This document shows positions 23,359 through 32,378 of a DNA stretch of 64,000 bases, piece by piece. The position numbers and the translations under genes were made by a program. The notes below the pieces were generated by a model. The model was not told where the DNA came from and made no database searches. It saw nothing but the letters and a program-made list of their open reading frames with translations. Numbering within the stretch: position 1 is the first letter of the stretch; the number at the start of each line of letters is the position of its first letter. The stretch is taken from contig JACZRS010000002.1 in NCBI GenBank assembly GCA_022574595.1, positions 1-64,000 on the forward strand, given 5' to 3'. Origin of the DNA: Planctomycetota bacterium. Its GTDB lineage: Bacteria; Planctomycetota; Phycisphaerae; Phycisphaerales; SM1A02.

Positions 23359-26226
23359 GTGCTAAAACCTCAGTGGATCGATTGGTCGAGACCCATTCTG
23401 CATGAAGCAGCGAATTGGCTATTTGACCAAGATGAGGCTGGTGATGATGAAGTTGTGGAGCTTGGCGATTTTCTATGCGTGGTGCCTGGACAGCGGGCTA
23501 GTCGAATGTTGCTTGCGGTGTTAGTAGAAAAATGCCAAAGCCTAGGCAAGAGGCTTAATGCACCGGATATCCACATACCCAAGACAATGGTCGACGCATT
23601 GCTGCCAAATAGGCCCGGGCCTGTTGCTACTGATTGTGAGCGAATCCTTGCATGGATGAAGGCTCTAAAACGCACTGGCGATGATGATCGATCTGCTCTA
23701 TTACCTCACCCGCCAGAGCTAGGCAGTTTTTTAGAGTGGCATTATTTAGCAAAGCGTCTTGTGGAACTTCATCAAGAACTAGTTGAGCAAATAGATGCAG
23801 CTGATACCAAGGGAGATGAGGAAACAAATAACAATGTTTTCACAAGAGTTGCAGAAGCAGCAAGCCTTAGGCAACTTCATGCTGAAACACTTAGGTGGTT
23901 TTCAATTGGCAAAGTTTATGAACAATACTTACTTGTTCTCAAGGAAGCTGAGCTTGTAGATCCTTTTGAAGCGCGATGGGAAGCTATTCGAAAAGCTGAC
24001 AGCCGACCTGATATTAGAATAGTTTTGATAGGAGTTGTTGATCTTAATCAAATGCAGCGATCAACATTATTAAACGCAGCAACTGATATAGATGTACTAA
24101 CTCATGCGCCTGAAGATTTCCAAGATCGGTTTGATGAATTAGGTTGCCTCATCCCATCTGCATGGGAAAACGCGATTCTCCCCATAGAAGATGAACGCAT
24201 TGTTGTTGTTGATAGAGCAGCTGATCAAGCTCAGACAATACTTGCTGAAATTGCCAAACTAGACGGTTCGAGATCTCCTCAACAGATAACCATAGGTCTG
24301 GGCGATGAATCATTAGCACAAACAATCCTGCAAGCTGGGAAGTGGGCAGGCGTTGGGCTTCACTGGGCTAAGGGCGAACCGCTTTATAAAACAGCTCCAT
24401 ATAGATTACTCGAAGCAGCAACAGCCTGGCTTAAAGAGCCTCGCTTTACACACCTTGCATCAATGATGCGCCACAGCGATTTAGAGCATTGGCTTATTGA
24501 AAATAATAAAACATCTAAAGACTCAACCATTATCGCAATCGAAAACTGGCAAACATTCCTCGATGATTATTTCACCCAATACCTTCAGGAACAATTCACG
24601 GGAGATTGGCTTGGAAACAACGATGAAAGCAATCAGCTCAAAGCTGTTTATCACGCAATTTGTAGCTTGATGGCTCCACTCAATGATGCACCTAATAAAC
24701 CTTTGGGCAATTGGTGCAGCAGCGTACTTGAAGTATTAAGAACAGTTTATTCCGTTAAAAATGATGATTATGCAAATGAAACATTGATCGAAGCTTGTTC
24801 AAATCTTCGAGATGTATGTAACGATATTGCATCATCGAAAACCAGCTTGCAGGAAAATGTTGATGGACCTACCGCAATTAGCTTTATCTTAAATCAGGCA
24901 ATGACAAAGTGTATAACGCCTGACCCGCAGCGAAATGATATTGAAATGTTGGGCTGGCTTGAGCTTCACTTTGATCCAGCTCCTGTATTAATAGTTGCGG
25001 GCTTTAATGAAGGGTCCATACCTGATGCGGTGACTGCCGATGCCTTCCTTCCTGACACTCTTCGCAGAGAACTTGATATTCAACATAACGCGCGCAGATA
25101 TGCGCGCGATGCCTATTACCTTCAAGCCATGCTTAATAGTCGACAGCAAATGTTAATAGTGCTGGGCCATCGAACAAATGAAGGTGAACCCCTAACACCC
25201 AGCAGGTTGTTGATGGCATGTGAAGATTCACAATTAGCAAAACGCGTTAGCCAATTAACTGCTAGTAAAGACAAACCCGTAAAACATAGGCCCTGGGGTC
25301 TTGATCCACCTGGCAAACATTCACAATTTACCGTTGCCCAATTGCCTGATGATCTTAAGATCCCTGATGAAATGCGTGTTACATGGTTTCGTGATTACCT
25401 GCACTGTCCCTACCGCTTTGCGCTTAATCGGCTAGTGAGACTTAAAAGCAAAGTTGATAACGCAGTGGAACTTGATGCGATGCAGTTTGGCACGCTTGCC
25501 CATGATGTACTTTGCAGCTTTGGGCAGGAAAAGAGCTTAATTGATTGTGAAGATGAAGAAATAATAGCAACTTTTCTTTGCGATACACTTTCAATAATAG
25601 CAAAACAAAGATATGGCTCATCCTTACTACCCGCAGTAAGAATTCAGCTTTCACGAATGAGACAAAGGCTCAAACAATTTGCATCAGTTCAAAGCGATTT
25701 GCGCAGACAAGGGTGGCGGATCTGTAAATGCGAATTTGATCTAACCGATCAATGCACCCTCGATATACCGGGCGAAAAACCAATACTCATAAAAGGTAGG
25801 ATCGATCGAATTGATCAGTTCAAGGAAGAGGATAAATTCCGTTTAATTGATTACAAAACCGGAGATTCCGCAAAAAAACCCGCAAATGCACACAAGGTAA
25901 AAGGCAAGAATTGTTATGGCGAAGATTGGGTTGATGTGCAGCTGCCTTTGTATGGACATCTGATGAATGATTGTGGTTTCCCGGGGGAGATAGAGCTTGC
26001 CTATATTAATCTGCCTAAGGATCCCTCAGCAGTTAATCTTTATCCTGCTGATTGGGATGAAAGCGAACTTGATGATGCGTTAGAAACAGCAAGGCGGGTT
26101 GTCAGTGATATAAGAAAATGCAAGTTTGAACTAAACCTGAATTATCATCCAAGCTTTGATGAATTCGCAAGAATTTGCCAAACTACAACTTTTGCATCAA
26201 TAAACTCTGAAGCGGAGGGTTCTTAA
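23359..26226 (+). CDS. addB: AddB-like PD-(D/E)XK nuclease subunit
   Basis: A 955-aa protein paired with a RecB/AddA-like helicase. The N-terminal helicase-like region lacks a Walker A motif but has the AddB-type PGQRASRMLLAVLVEK start. The C-terminal 270 residues form a RecB-family nuclease: LHCPYRFALNRLVRL, FGTLAHDVL, then GRIDRID and FRLIDYKTGD (Asp and Lys of the active site). AddB iron-sulfur cysteines are not apparent: only isolated Cys occur around the nuclease domain. The complex would resect DNA double-strand ends for recombination. A GTG at 23359 starts the gene; the helicase gene follows after two bases. Confidence 0.82.
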   Translation: MLKPQWIDWSRPILHEAANWLFDQDEAGDDEVVELGDFLCVVPGQRASRMLLAVLVEKCQSLGKRLNAPDIHIPKTMVDALLPNRPGPVATDCERILAWMKALKRTGDDDRSALLPHPPELGSFLEWHYLAKRLVELHQELVEQIDAADTKGDEETNNNVFTRVAEAASLRQLHAETLRWFSIGKVYEQYLLVLKEAELVDPFEARWEAIRKADSRPDIRIVLIGVVDLNQMQRSTLLNAATDIDVLTHAPEDFQDRFDELGCLIPSAWENAILPIEDERIVVVDRAADQAQTILAEIAKLDGSRSPQQITIGLGDESLAQTILQAGKWAGVGLHWAKGEPLYKTAPYRLLEAATAWLKEPRFTHLASMMRHSDLEHWLIENNKTSKDSTIIAIENWQTFLDDYFTQYLQEQFTGDWLGNNDESNQLKAVYHAICSLMAPLNDAPNKPLGNWCSSVLEVLRTVYSVKNDDYANETLIEACSNLRDVCNDIASSKTSLQENVDGPTAISFILNQAMTKCITPDPQRNDIEMLGWLELHFDPAPVLIVAGFNEGSIPDAVTADAFLPDTLRRELDIQHNARRYARDAYYLQAMLNSRQQMLIVLGHRTNEGEPLTPSRLLMACEDSQLAKRVSQLTASKDKPVKHRPWGLDPPGKHSQFTVAQLPDDLKIPDEMRVTWFRDYLHCPYRFALNRLVRLKSKVDNAVELDAMQFGTLAHDVLCSFGQEKSLIDCEDEEIIATFLCDTLSIIAKQRYGSSLLPAVRIQLSRMRQRLKQFASVQSDLRRQGWRICKCEFDLTDQCTLDIPGEKPILIKGRIDRIDQFKEEDKFRLIDYKTGDSAKKPANAHKVKGKNCYGEDWVDVQLPLYGHLMNDCGFPGEIELAYINLPKDPSAVNLYPADWDESELDDALETARRVVSDIRKCKFELNLNYHPSFDEFARICQTTTFASINSEAEGS

Positions 26227-26228
26227 TC

Positions 26229-29200
26229 ATGCCAAGCGCCCCTGCAAGAGATTTTCCTCATCTGCGCATTCTCGCATCTGCGGGGTCGGGAAAGACCTAT
26301 TCACTGACAACGCGCTACATGAGTCTGTTTGCACAGAACAGGCCTGCACGCACTATTCTAGCAAGCACATTTACGCGCGCAGCTGCAGGGCATATCAGTG
26401 ATGATGTGCTGCGTACACTCGCGCTTGCTGCATTGGATCCCAAAAAGCGTAAAGAGTTTAATGAGCGCTTGCAATGTAAAGAGTTAAGCGAGCAGGAAGT
26501 TATCAAACTGCTGCGAAAGCTGACGCAATCACTGCATAGCCTGCAGATTCGCACTCTGGACAGTTTCTTTGGCAGCGTGGTTCGTTCGTTTTCATTAGAA
26601 CTAGGCGTGCCACTTGCGAGCGATATTGTTGATGAACATAGAATCGCAAAGTTAAGAGCAGAAGCAATCAGGTTGATGCTCGATGAACGCAAGCCTCAGG
26701 ACTTAGTTGACTTACTTCGCGCGATAACTCAAGGCAATTCTGACCGCTCTGTAATGAATGCCATTAACACTATTGTGAAGCATCTTTATGACACATATTG
26801 CCAGGCGGATACAAAAGCATGGGAATGTGTGCCTATTCTTAAAGGAGAGTTATCACAGGACCAGCTCATGGAAGCCATAGACGAGCTTGCAAGCTGTGAT
26901 GTACCTGCAATTCCAAAGAGCATATTCAATACATGGGTTAAGGATATTCTAAAGGCTAGGAAACAGGATTGGAATAGCTTTTTCAAGACAGGTTTAGCTT
27001 CAAAGATTGTTTGTGGTAGTTCTAAATATGGACGGGTCGTGATAGAACCTGAGCTTATTGATGCTTATCAACCAATTATCGCTCACGCCAAGGCCATTCT
27101 TATAAACAGGCTTCGCAGATATACCATTGCGACGCGCGATTTGCTTAGTCTGTTTGATGGGTATTTTACAACCTTAAAAGAGCAGCAGCGTGCAATGACT
27201 TATTCAGATGTTACAACTGCAATGCTCAATGCAGAGAAGCTGGGAACAATGCAGGACATTTGTTTTCGCCTTGATGCAAATTTACACAATTTATTGCTTG
27301 ATGAGTTTCAGGATACCAGTATAGAGCAGTGGTGCGCCTTAAAGCCTATTGTGCTTGAGATCGTCAGCCACACTACTGATGAAAAAACATTCTTTTGCGT
27401 TGGGGATATCAAACAATCAATCTATGGGTGGCGCAACGCAGCTCCGGAAGTGCTGGAGAATTTGCCTGACATACTGAAAAGTTGGGATAACAGAAGCGCA
27501 ATTGTAGATGAATCTCTGGAAAAAAGTTATCGCTCATCCCAAATTGTTATAGATGTTGTAAACAAAGTCTTTGAATCACTAACCGAAAACCAGGCGATGG
27601 TTGACGATCTGGATGCTGCTGAAAAATGGGCAGATGGCTTTAAAAAGCATGACACAGATAAAAAAGATCTAAAGGGCTATGCGGAACTATGCTTTGCCCC
27701 AAGAGCGGATAAATCACTTGGAGAAGATCAAAATACTGTAAGGCTTCAACACGCAGCTGATATTATTTCAGAAATCCATAAGAAACATCCGCATCTTTCA
27801 ATAGGCGTTCTTACACGATCAAATAAATCAATAGGCAGGCTGAGGTTTGAATTAGGCCCAGGCAATCACGATTTGCCTACCGGAGGTCGAGGTCATGGCA
27901 CGCTGACTGATTCGCCCGCAATTAACGCAGTTTTAGATATTATTCGCCTTGCGGATCATCCCGATGACACTATCGCCGCCTTTAACATCGCAAATTCCCC
28001 ACTTAAAAAAATAATCAATTTGCATGATTACAAAGCGCCAAAGCTCAGACAAACAATTGCTGCGACTTTGCGCAAACGCTTGCTGAAAGACGGCTACGCA
28101 CCAACAATAGGTAAATGGATGAGCCAGATTGCAAGTGCTTGTGATGCGCGCGAATTAGAACGCATGGAGCAGCTTATAGATCTAGCGCAGCAATTCGATG
28201 AACGAAGCTCGCTGCGGCCCATTGATTTTGTTGACCTTGTTGAAACGCTTGATGTTAAAGAAGTTCGTCCTGCACCTATTGAAGTGATGACGGTTCACCA
28301 ATCCAAGGGACTCGAGTTTGATGTTGTGGTGCTTGCAGATCTTGAAAGCGCATTGGCGGGCAGCAACACTGGTCAAATAGTCATGCAGCGGGATGGCGCG
28401 ACGGGTCCTATCACACATATTTGCAGATATGTAAACAAGGATATTCTTGCGTTAGTTCCCGAACTTAATCCACTATTTTTGCGTGAAAGATTTCGCACAG
28501 TTTGCGAAAGCTTATCGCTGCTATATGTTGCAATAACCCGCGCTAGAAATGCAATACATATAATTGTTGATCCGCCTAAAAAGAGCGAAAAAGCCAAACC
28601 CAAAACACCTGCGGGCATTTTGCGTTTCGCCCTGGCGGAACTGGAAACAGAGCCTGGAAAAATAATATATTCACATGGTGATAAAGACTGGGGGGCAAGT
28701 AATGAACCAGTTGCCAAAGAAGATGAGCTTGTAACAAAAGAATATATTACAATCAAGTTGGCAGATGCAACCGATGCGCCTTGGCGCTCAACGATTGCCA
28801 GCCCGTCCGCTTTGGCAAAAAGTGATATCACCTCCGCTCTCAGTTTGCCAAACGAAGAAGCTCTCGCGCGCGGAAATGTTATTCACGCATTATTTGAACA
28901 AGTAGCATGGATGGAAGATTGGCAGGAAACTGATGAAACGCTTTTAGCAATCGCAACAAAAGCTGCACCTAGAAGAAACAAACTTTGGCAAGAGCAGCAA
29001 CTTGCTCTTTTTAAGGAAATGCTAACTAAGCCAGAAGTTCGCCAAGCTCTATCGCGCAATAATCGTGATCCAAAAACGCTTGGCTTATTTTGCGAGCAAT
29101 CTTTTGTGAGGCTGGTCGATGGAGCGGTGCAGCGCGGATTTATTGATCGGCTGGAATCTGAACGAGATGGCTCCAAAGTTATTTCTGCAACTGTTATCGA

Positions 29201-29369
29201 TTTCAAGACCGATGATGTTTCAGCTGAGCAAACCACAAAAGCAGCAGAAGATTACCGCTTGCAACTGGAAGCATATCGCGATGCCGCGGCTGAGATACTC
29301 AAAATTGACGCTAAAAACGTGCGTATGATCCTCTTATATGTAATGCCTGGGGTTGCGGTCAAGCTTTAG
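26229..29369 (+). CDS. addA: AddA-like UvrD-family helicase-nuclease
   Basis: A 1046-aa SF1A helicase. Motif I is ILASAGSGKT (Lys22), motif II LLLDEFQDTS, motif III CVGDIKQSIYGWR, motif V VMTVHQSKGLEFDVVVLADLE and motif VI SLLYVAITRAR. The C-terminal nuclease domain has ARGNVIHALFEQ and TVIDFKTDDV. With AddB it makes a double-strand-break repair machine that loads RecA after reaching a Chi-like site. GGAGGG inside the end of addB, 9 nt from the ATG, serves as its ribosome site. Complete, no missing motifs. Confidence 0.9.
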   Translation: MPSAPARDFPHLRILASAGSGKTYSLTTRYMSLFAQNRPARTILASTFTRAAAGHISDDVLRTLALAALDPKKRKEFNERLQCKELSEQEVIKLLRKLTQSLHSLQIRTLDSFFGSVVRSFSLELGVPLASDIVDEHRIAKLRAEAIRLMLDERKPQDLVDLLRAITQGNSDRSVMNAINTIVKHLYDTYCQADTKAWECVPILKGELSQDQLMEAIDELASCDVPAIPKSIFNTWVKDILKARKQDWNSFFKTGLASKIVCGSSKYGRVVIEPELIDAYQPIIAHAKAILINRLRRYTIATRDLLSLFDGYFTTLKEQQRAMTYSDVTTAMLNAEKLGTMQDICFRLDANLHNLLLDEFQDTSIEQWCALKPIVLEIVSHTTDEKTFFCVGDIKQSIYGWRNAAPEVLENLPDILKSWDNRSAIVDESLEKSYRSSQIVIDVVNKVFESLTENQAMVDDLDAAEKWADGFKKHDTDKKDLKGYAELCFAPRADKSLGEDQNTVRLQHAADIISEIHKKHPHLSIGVLTRSNKSIGRLRFELGPGNHDLPTGGRGHGTLTDSPAINAVLDIIRLADHPDDTIAAFNIANSPLKKIINLHDYKAPKLRQTIAATLRKRLLKDGYAPTIGKWMSQIASACDARELERMEQLIDLAQQFDERSSLRPIDFVDLVETLDVKEVRPAPIEVMTVHQSKGLEFDVVVLADLESALAGSNTGQIVMQRDGATGPITHICRYVNKDILALVPELNPLFLRERFRTVCESLSLLYVAITRARNAIHIIVDPPKKSEKAKPKTPAGILRFALAELETEPGKIIYSHGDKDWGASNEPVAKEDELVTKEYITIKLADATDAPWRSTIASPSALAKSDITSALSLPNEEALARGNVIHALFEQVAWMEDWQETDETLLAIATKAAPRRNKLWQEQQLALFKEMLTKPEVRQALSRNNRDPKTLGLFCEQSFVRLVDGAVQRGFIDRLESERDGSKVISATVIDFKTDDVSAEQTTKAAEDYRLQLEAYRDAAAEILKIDAKNVRMILLYVMPGVAVKL

Positions 29370-29444
29370 AATTCTCGCAATGTTGGAAGTTCGTGATACA
29401 ATCCCCAGCTAATAATTTTTCAAGAAATATCGAGTTCATCCCCC

Positions 29445-31097
29445 ATGCCGAAAATTACAATCGATGGCAAAGACTGCGAGTTTGAGCCTGGCCAACTAAT
29501 TCTGCAGGTAGCTTTAGATAATGATATAGAGATACCATACTACTGCTATCACCCGGGTTTGTCGGTTGTTGCTAACTGCCGCATATGCCTTGCTGAAGTC
29601 TGGGCACCCAATCCGCGTAATGACAACAAACTCGAGCCCATCCCCAAGCTCTTGCCTACATGTCAAACTACCGCTGGCGATGGGCAGGTTGTTTACACCG
29701 ACAGTCCAAAATCTATCGCCAACCAAAAAGCCGTGATGGAATATCTATTGATCAACCACCCGGTCGATTGCGCGGTTTGTGATCAAGCTGGCGAGTGCCA
29801 TTTGCAGGATTACGCTTACCAATTTGGGCGCGGCACATCGCGCTTCCAAGAACAGAAGATCAAGCAGCCCAAGAAAGACATTGGCCCGCACGTTTTGCTT
29901 TATGCGGATCGCTGCATCATGTGTACGCGCTGTGTGCGCTTTTGCCGTGAGATTACAGGCACAAACGAACTCGTTGTCGAAGGTAGAGGCGCTACCGAAC
30001 AGATCGATATTTTCCCGGGCATGGCTCTTGATAATGAACTTAGCGCCAACGTAATTGATATTTGCCCGGTAGGCGCACTTCTTGATAAAGATTTTCTATT
30101 CCAGCAGCGGGTGTGGTTCCTGACGCAAACGCCTTCGATCGACGGAATAACTTGTTCGGGTGACAATATATTTGTTGAACACAATGAGGGGCAGGTTTAT
30201 CGCATTAAGCCGCGCACGAATCTGGATATAAACCAATGGTGGATCACAGATGAAGTGCGTTATGGATGGAAGTTTGTGCATGATGAAAATCGCATAGTAA
30301 TTCCATCAGTTAAGGGTGAAGATGCGTACGAGCCAACCGAAGCGCCCTTGGCGTATGAAGCTGCCTATGCACGCACCAATGAATTGCTGGGTAATGCCAA
30401 GCACATTGCGCTGATGATCAGCCCAATGCTTAGCTGCGAAGATGCGTTTTTGCTGGCTAAATACATTATCGCACACGAAACCGAAGTAACATTCGGCATT
30501 GGCCCTGTTCCACACGCAGGAGAAGATAAGACATTCGAAGGTGGATACAAATTGTATAGCGAAAAAACCCCCAATGCCCGCGGTGTAATGCGCGTGCTGG
30601 AAGCGTTCGCAGCAAACGTGCTGGATTACCAAGAATTCGTGGGCAGACTGCGAAAGGGCAACGGTATAGATGCACTGCTGTTAACTGGTAACTATCCCAG
30701 CGATTGGGTAATCGATTCATTCATACAAGCCTTAGAATCCCAAGGTGCAAAAAGCGTGATCCTGATTGATACGCTTCCCAATGCGCTAACGGAAATTGCA
30801 GACGTAATAATTCCGGGGGCGACTTGGATGGAAAAGACCGGCACGTTTGAAAATGTGAATAATCGCTTGCAGACTTTTAGTCGCGCAATAAAACCCATTG
30901 ATTATTGTAAGAGTGAAGCGCAAATTGCCCTGGATTTAGAAGCGGATCGCAGCGGCGATGATGTAGTAGTTTACGATGCAGCAAGTGTCAGACAAACCAT
31001 GGCCGACACTCACGATCTGCGTGAGTTTGTAAGTGAAGTACATCTTCCCCCACAATCACAGAAAATTGAATCGGATATGGAAGTTGTAAAATTGTAG
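29445..31097 (+). CDS. nuoG: NADH-quinone oxidoreductase subunit G, short form
   Basis: A 550-aa iron-sulfur protein of complex I or a related hydrogenase/dehydrogenase. Residues 1-75 are a [2Fe-2S] domain (Cys34, Cys45, Cys48, Cys73), then a His-Cys3 cluster (His105, Cys109, Cys112, Cys118) and a [4Fe-4S] set starting CIMCTRCVRFC (157-167) with a late Cys in CPVGAL. The molybdopterin-like domain follows but is shortened, so the protein is smaller than the usual 700-900 aa. It is alone here, not in a nuo operon, so the other subunits must lie elsewhere. A REP-type hairpin lies just downstream. Confidence 0.88.
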   Translation: MPKITIDGKDCEFEPGQLILQVALDNDIEIPYYCYHPGLSVVANCRICLAEVWAPNPRNDNKLEPIPKLLPTCQTTAGDGQVVYTDSPKSIANQKAVMEYLLINHPVDCAVCDQAGECHLQDYAYQFGRGTSRFQEQKIKQPKKDIGPHVLLYADRCIMCTRCVRFCREITGTNELVVEGRGATEQIDIFPGMALDNELSANVIDICPVGALLDKDFLFQQRVWFLTQTPSIDGITCSGDNIFVEHNEGQVYRIKPRTNLDINQWWITDEVRYGWKFVHDENRIVIPSVKGEDAYEPTEAPLAYEAAYARTNELLGNAKHIALMISPMLSCEDAFLLAKYIIAHETEVTFGIGPVPHAGEDKTFEGGYKLYSEKTPNARGVMRVLEAFAANVLDYQEFVGRLRKGNGIDALLLTGNYPSDWVIDSFIQALESQGAKSVILIDTLPNALTEIADVIIPGATWMEKTGTFENVNNRLQTFSRAIKPIDYCKSEAQIALDLEADRSGDDVVVYDAASVRQTMADTHDLREFVSEVHLPPQSQKIESDMEVVKL

Positions 31098-31134
31098 ACG
31101 AAAGGGATGAGCCATGCGCCATGCGCTTTACCCC

Positions 31135-31163
31135 CGACGCCCATGGATAGCAATCCATGGGGT
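31135..31163 (+). repeat. REP-like element family 2, copy A
   Basis: A 29-bp hairpin element: CGACG, stem CCCATGGAT, loop AGCA, ATCCATGGG, then GT. The same element in reverse orientation at 50061-50089 differs only at two paired positions (T-A becomes C-G), a compensatory change that keeps the stem. It lies 38 bp after nuoG. Confidence 0.75.
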
Positions 31164-31214
31164 GGAACTTAAAATGGTATCAAGAGAAGAAAAGAAGAAA
31201 AGAAGAAAAGAAAA

Positions 31215-31256
31215 GACCCTCACCCTAGCCCTCTCCCAGGGGGAGAGGGGATAAGA
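31215..31256. repeat. CCCT-rich hairpin repeat, copy B
   Basis: CCCTCACCCTAGCCC leads to a perfect stem CCCTCTCCC (31229-31237) and GGGAGAGGG (31241-31249), then GATAAGAA. A purine-rich AAGAAAAG repeat (31185-31215) precedes it. It matches the arrangement at 4111-4157. Confidence 0.6.
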
Positions 31257-31301
31257 AGGAGATTAGCCCGTTTAGCCGCGACCCGATAGGGGAGCGTTTT
31301 C

Positions 31302-31937
31302 TTAATATTGCCCGTAGAACATCCATTGCAACATAGCAAAACAAATTAATGCAGCAATCGTTCCAGTCGCGGCTGCGCCACCTGCAATAGGAACGGCAAA
31401 GCGAGATTCATTGCGAGCGTTCGTCTGCTGAGGGAAGCGCATTGCTTGAATTACAGAAAGACTAATGCAGGGAGCTGCTAAAACTATTCCGTATAGTTGG
31501 CTGAGTAAACATGCTGCCATACCCGCACCGATTTTGCTGGGATCATCCATGTTGCTTAGCATTGCAATGATGCCGATGATCATTCCTATGCACCCCATTG
31601 AAAATGCGTAGGCTCCAGCGAGTCGGAAAAATACAACTGGATCGCAATTTGAATTTGAGCTTTGATTTTGTGAGTTAAGCTTACCTTTTACCGTCAATCG
31701 CAATGCGTTTATACAGCCATCGTGACCGAAAGTAAATAGCAGCAAAGCTGTGGTTCCTCCAAAGACCAGTATTGCACTTGGCACATTGAAGTAAGCGAAG
31801 AGATCTCCTCCGAGCATGATCGCTGTGATAATTAAGGCTAGGAACATTGCGAATCCAGCTAGTCTTGCAATCGTGCATTTGATGCTGTGGCTTTGGACTT
31901 CTTGGCCGGACTTATGTTGTGATTTTGATTGTTGCAT
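31302..31937 (-). CDS. MotA/TolQ-like membrane protein
   Basis: A 211-aa protein with four membrane helices. The GGDLFAYFNVPSAILVFGGT segment near residues 44-64 and the later MGCIGMIIGIIAMLSNMDDP followed by SKIGAGMAACLLSQLYGIVL match the MotA stator family closely. The cytoplasmic loop between them is very short (about 25 residues, against about 90 in MotA), so the motor-contact region is missing. No motB is next to it. It may be a paralogue that works with another partner. A small membrane protein gene lies upstream on the same strand. Confidence 0.72.
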   Translation of the reverse strand: MQQSKSQHKSGQEVQSHSIKCTIARLAGFAMFLALIITAIMLGGDLFAYFNVPSAILVFGGTTALLLFTFGHDGCINALRLTVKGKLNSQNQSSNSNCDPVVFFRLAGAYAFSMGCIGMIIGIIAMLSNMDDPSKIGAGMAACLLSQLYGIVLAAPCISLSVIQAMRFPQQTNARNESRFAVPIAGGAAATGTIAALICFAMLQWMFYGQY

Positions 31938-32110
31938 ACCAAACCATCGACATATAGGGGCCTGGATATAAGGGCATCGAATTATCTATGGGTTACAACG
32001 TCCGCTCAAAAAGTATGAGGGGGGAGCGTTTTTTAACTTTCAAACAGTGTTGTTTTTGCTATCCATAATGTGGCGAAAAAATCGGCTGCGATTTGGATGA
32101 ATCCCGCTCT

Positions 32111-32311
32111 CTAGTCAACTAATTCTCGAAACTGCCCGGCAATCGCGCCTCCGCCGTATATCACTCCCCAGGCAAAGCCAGCTGCAATTAATGTAACTAC
32201 GGGACTGACGAATCCTGCTCGTTCGATTAGTCCGCGCGATAGTGCATGTGCTAACACAACGCTTGGAATTGCAAGGAGCAAGCTCATTACTGCGAACCAC
32301 ACAATGCTCAT
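32111..32311 (-). CDS. Small two-helix membrane protein
   Basis: A 66-aa protein, MSIVWFAVMSLLLAIPSVVL then a polar turn and VTLIAAGFAWGVIYGGGAIA, giving two membrane helices. The orderly hydrophobicity and its position upstream of the MotA-like gene, on the same strand, make it likely real; no ribosome site is obvious. It could help the MotA-like protein, but no homologue is recognised. Confidence 0.45.
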   Translation of the reverse strand: MSIVWFAVMSLLLAIPSVVLAHALSRGLIERAGFVSPVVTLIAAGFAWGVIYGGGAIAGQFRELVD

Positions 32312-32343
32312 TGGAACTTGATTTACTGCTGGTGTTATGAACC

Positions 32344-32376
32344 AGCCCCCGGTGTGTTCACCGGGGGCTAAATGGT
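32344..32376 (+). repeat. REP-like element family 3, copy A
   Basis: AGCCCCCGGTG (32344-32354), loop TGTT, CACCGGGGGCT (32359-32369), then AAATGG. Copies at 40684-40714 (reversed) and 40817-40847 share the stem shape, the TATT/TGTT loop and the trailing GCTAAATGG; one stem pair is C-G here and A-T at 40817. It adjoins the aldehyde dehydrogenase stop. Confidence 0.75.
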
Positions 32377-32378
32377 CG

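Noticed and set aside
23359-29369. AddAB pair as part of a defence island
   Set aside because: It is a common repair complex and no restriction, toxin or phage-defence genes are next to it.
31185-31215. AAGAAAAG purine tract as a regulatory element
   Set aside because: Low-complexity sequence beside a repeat; nothing supports function.
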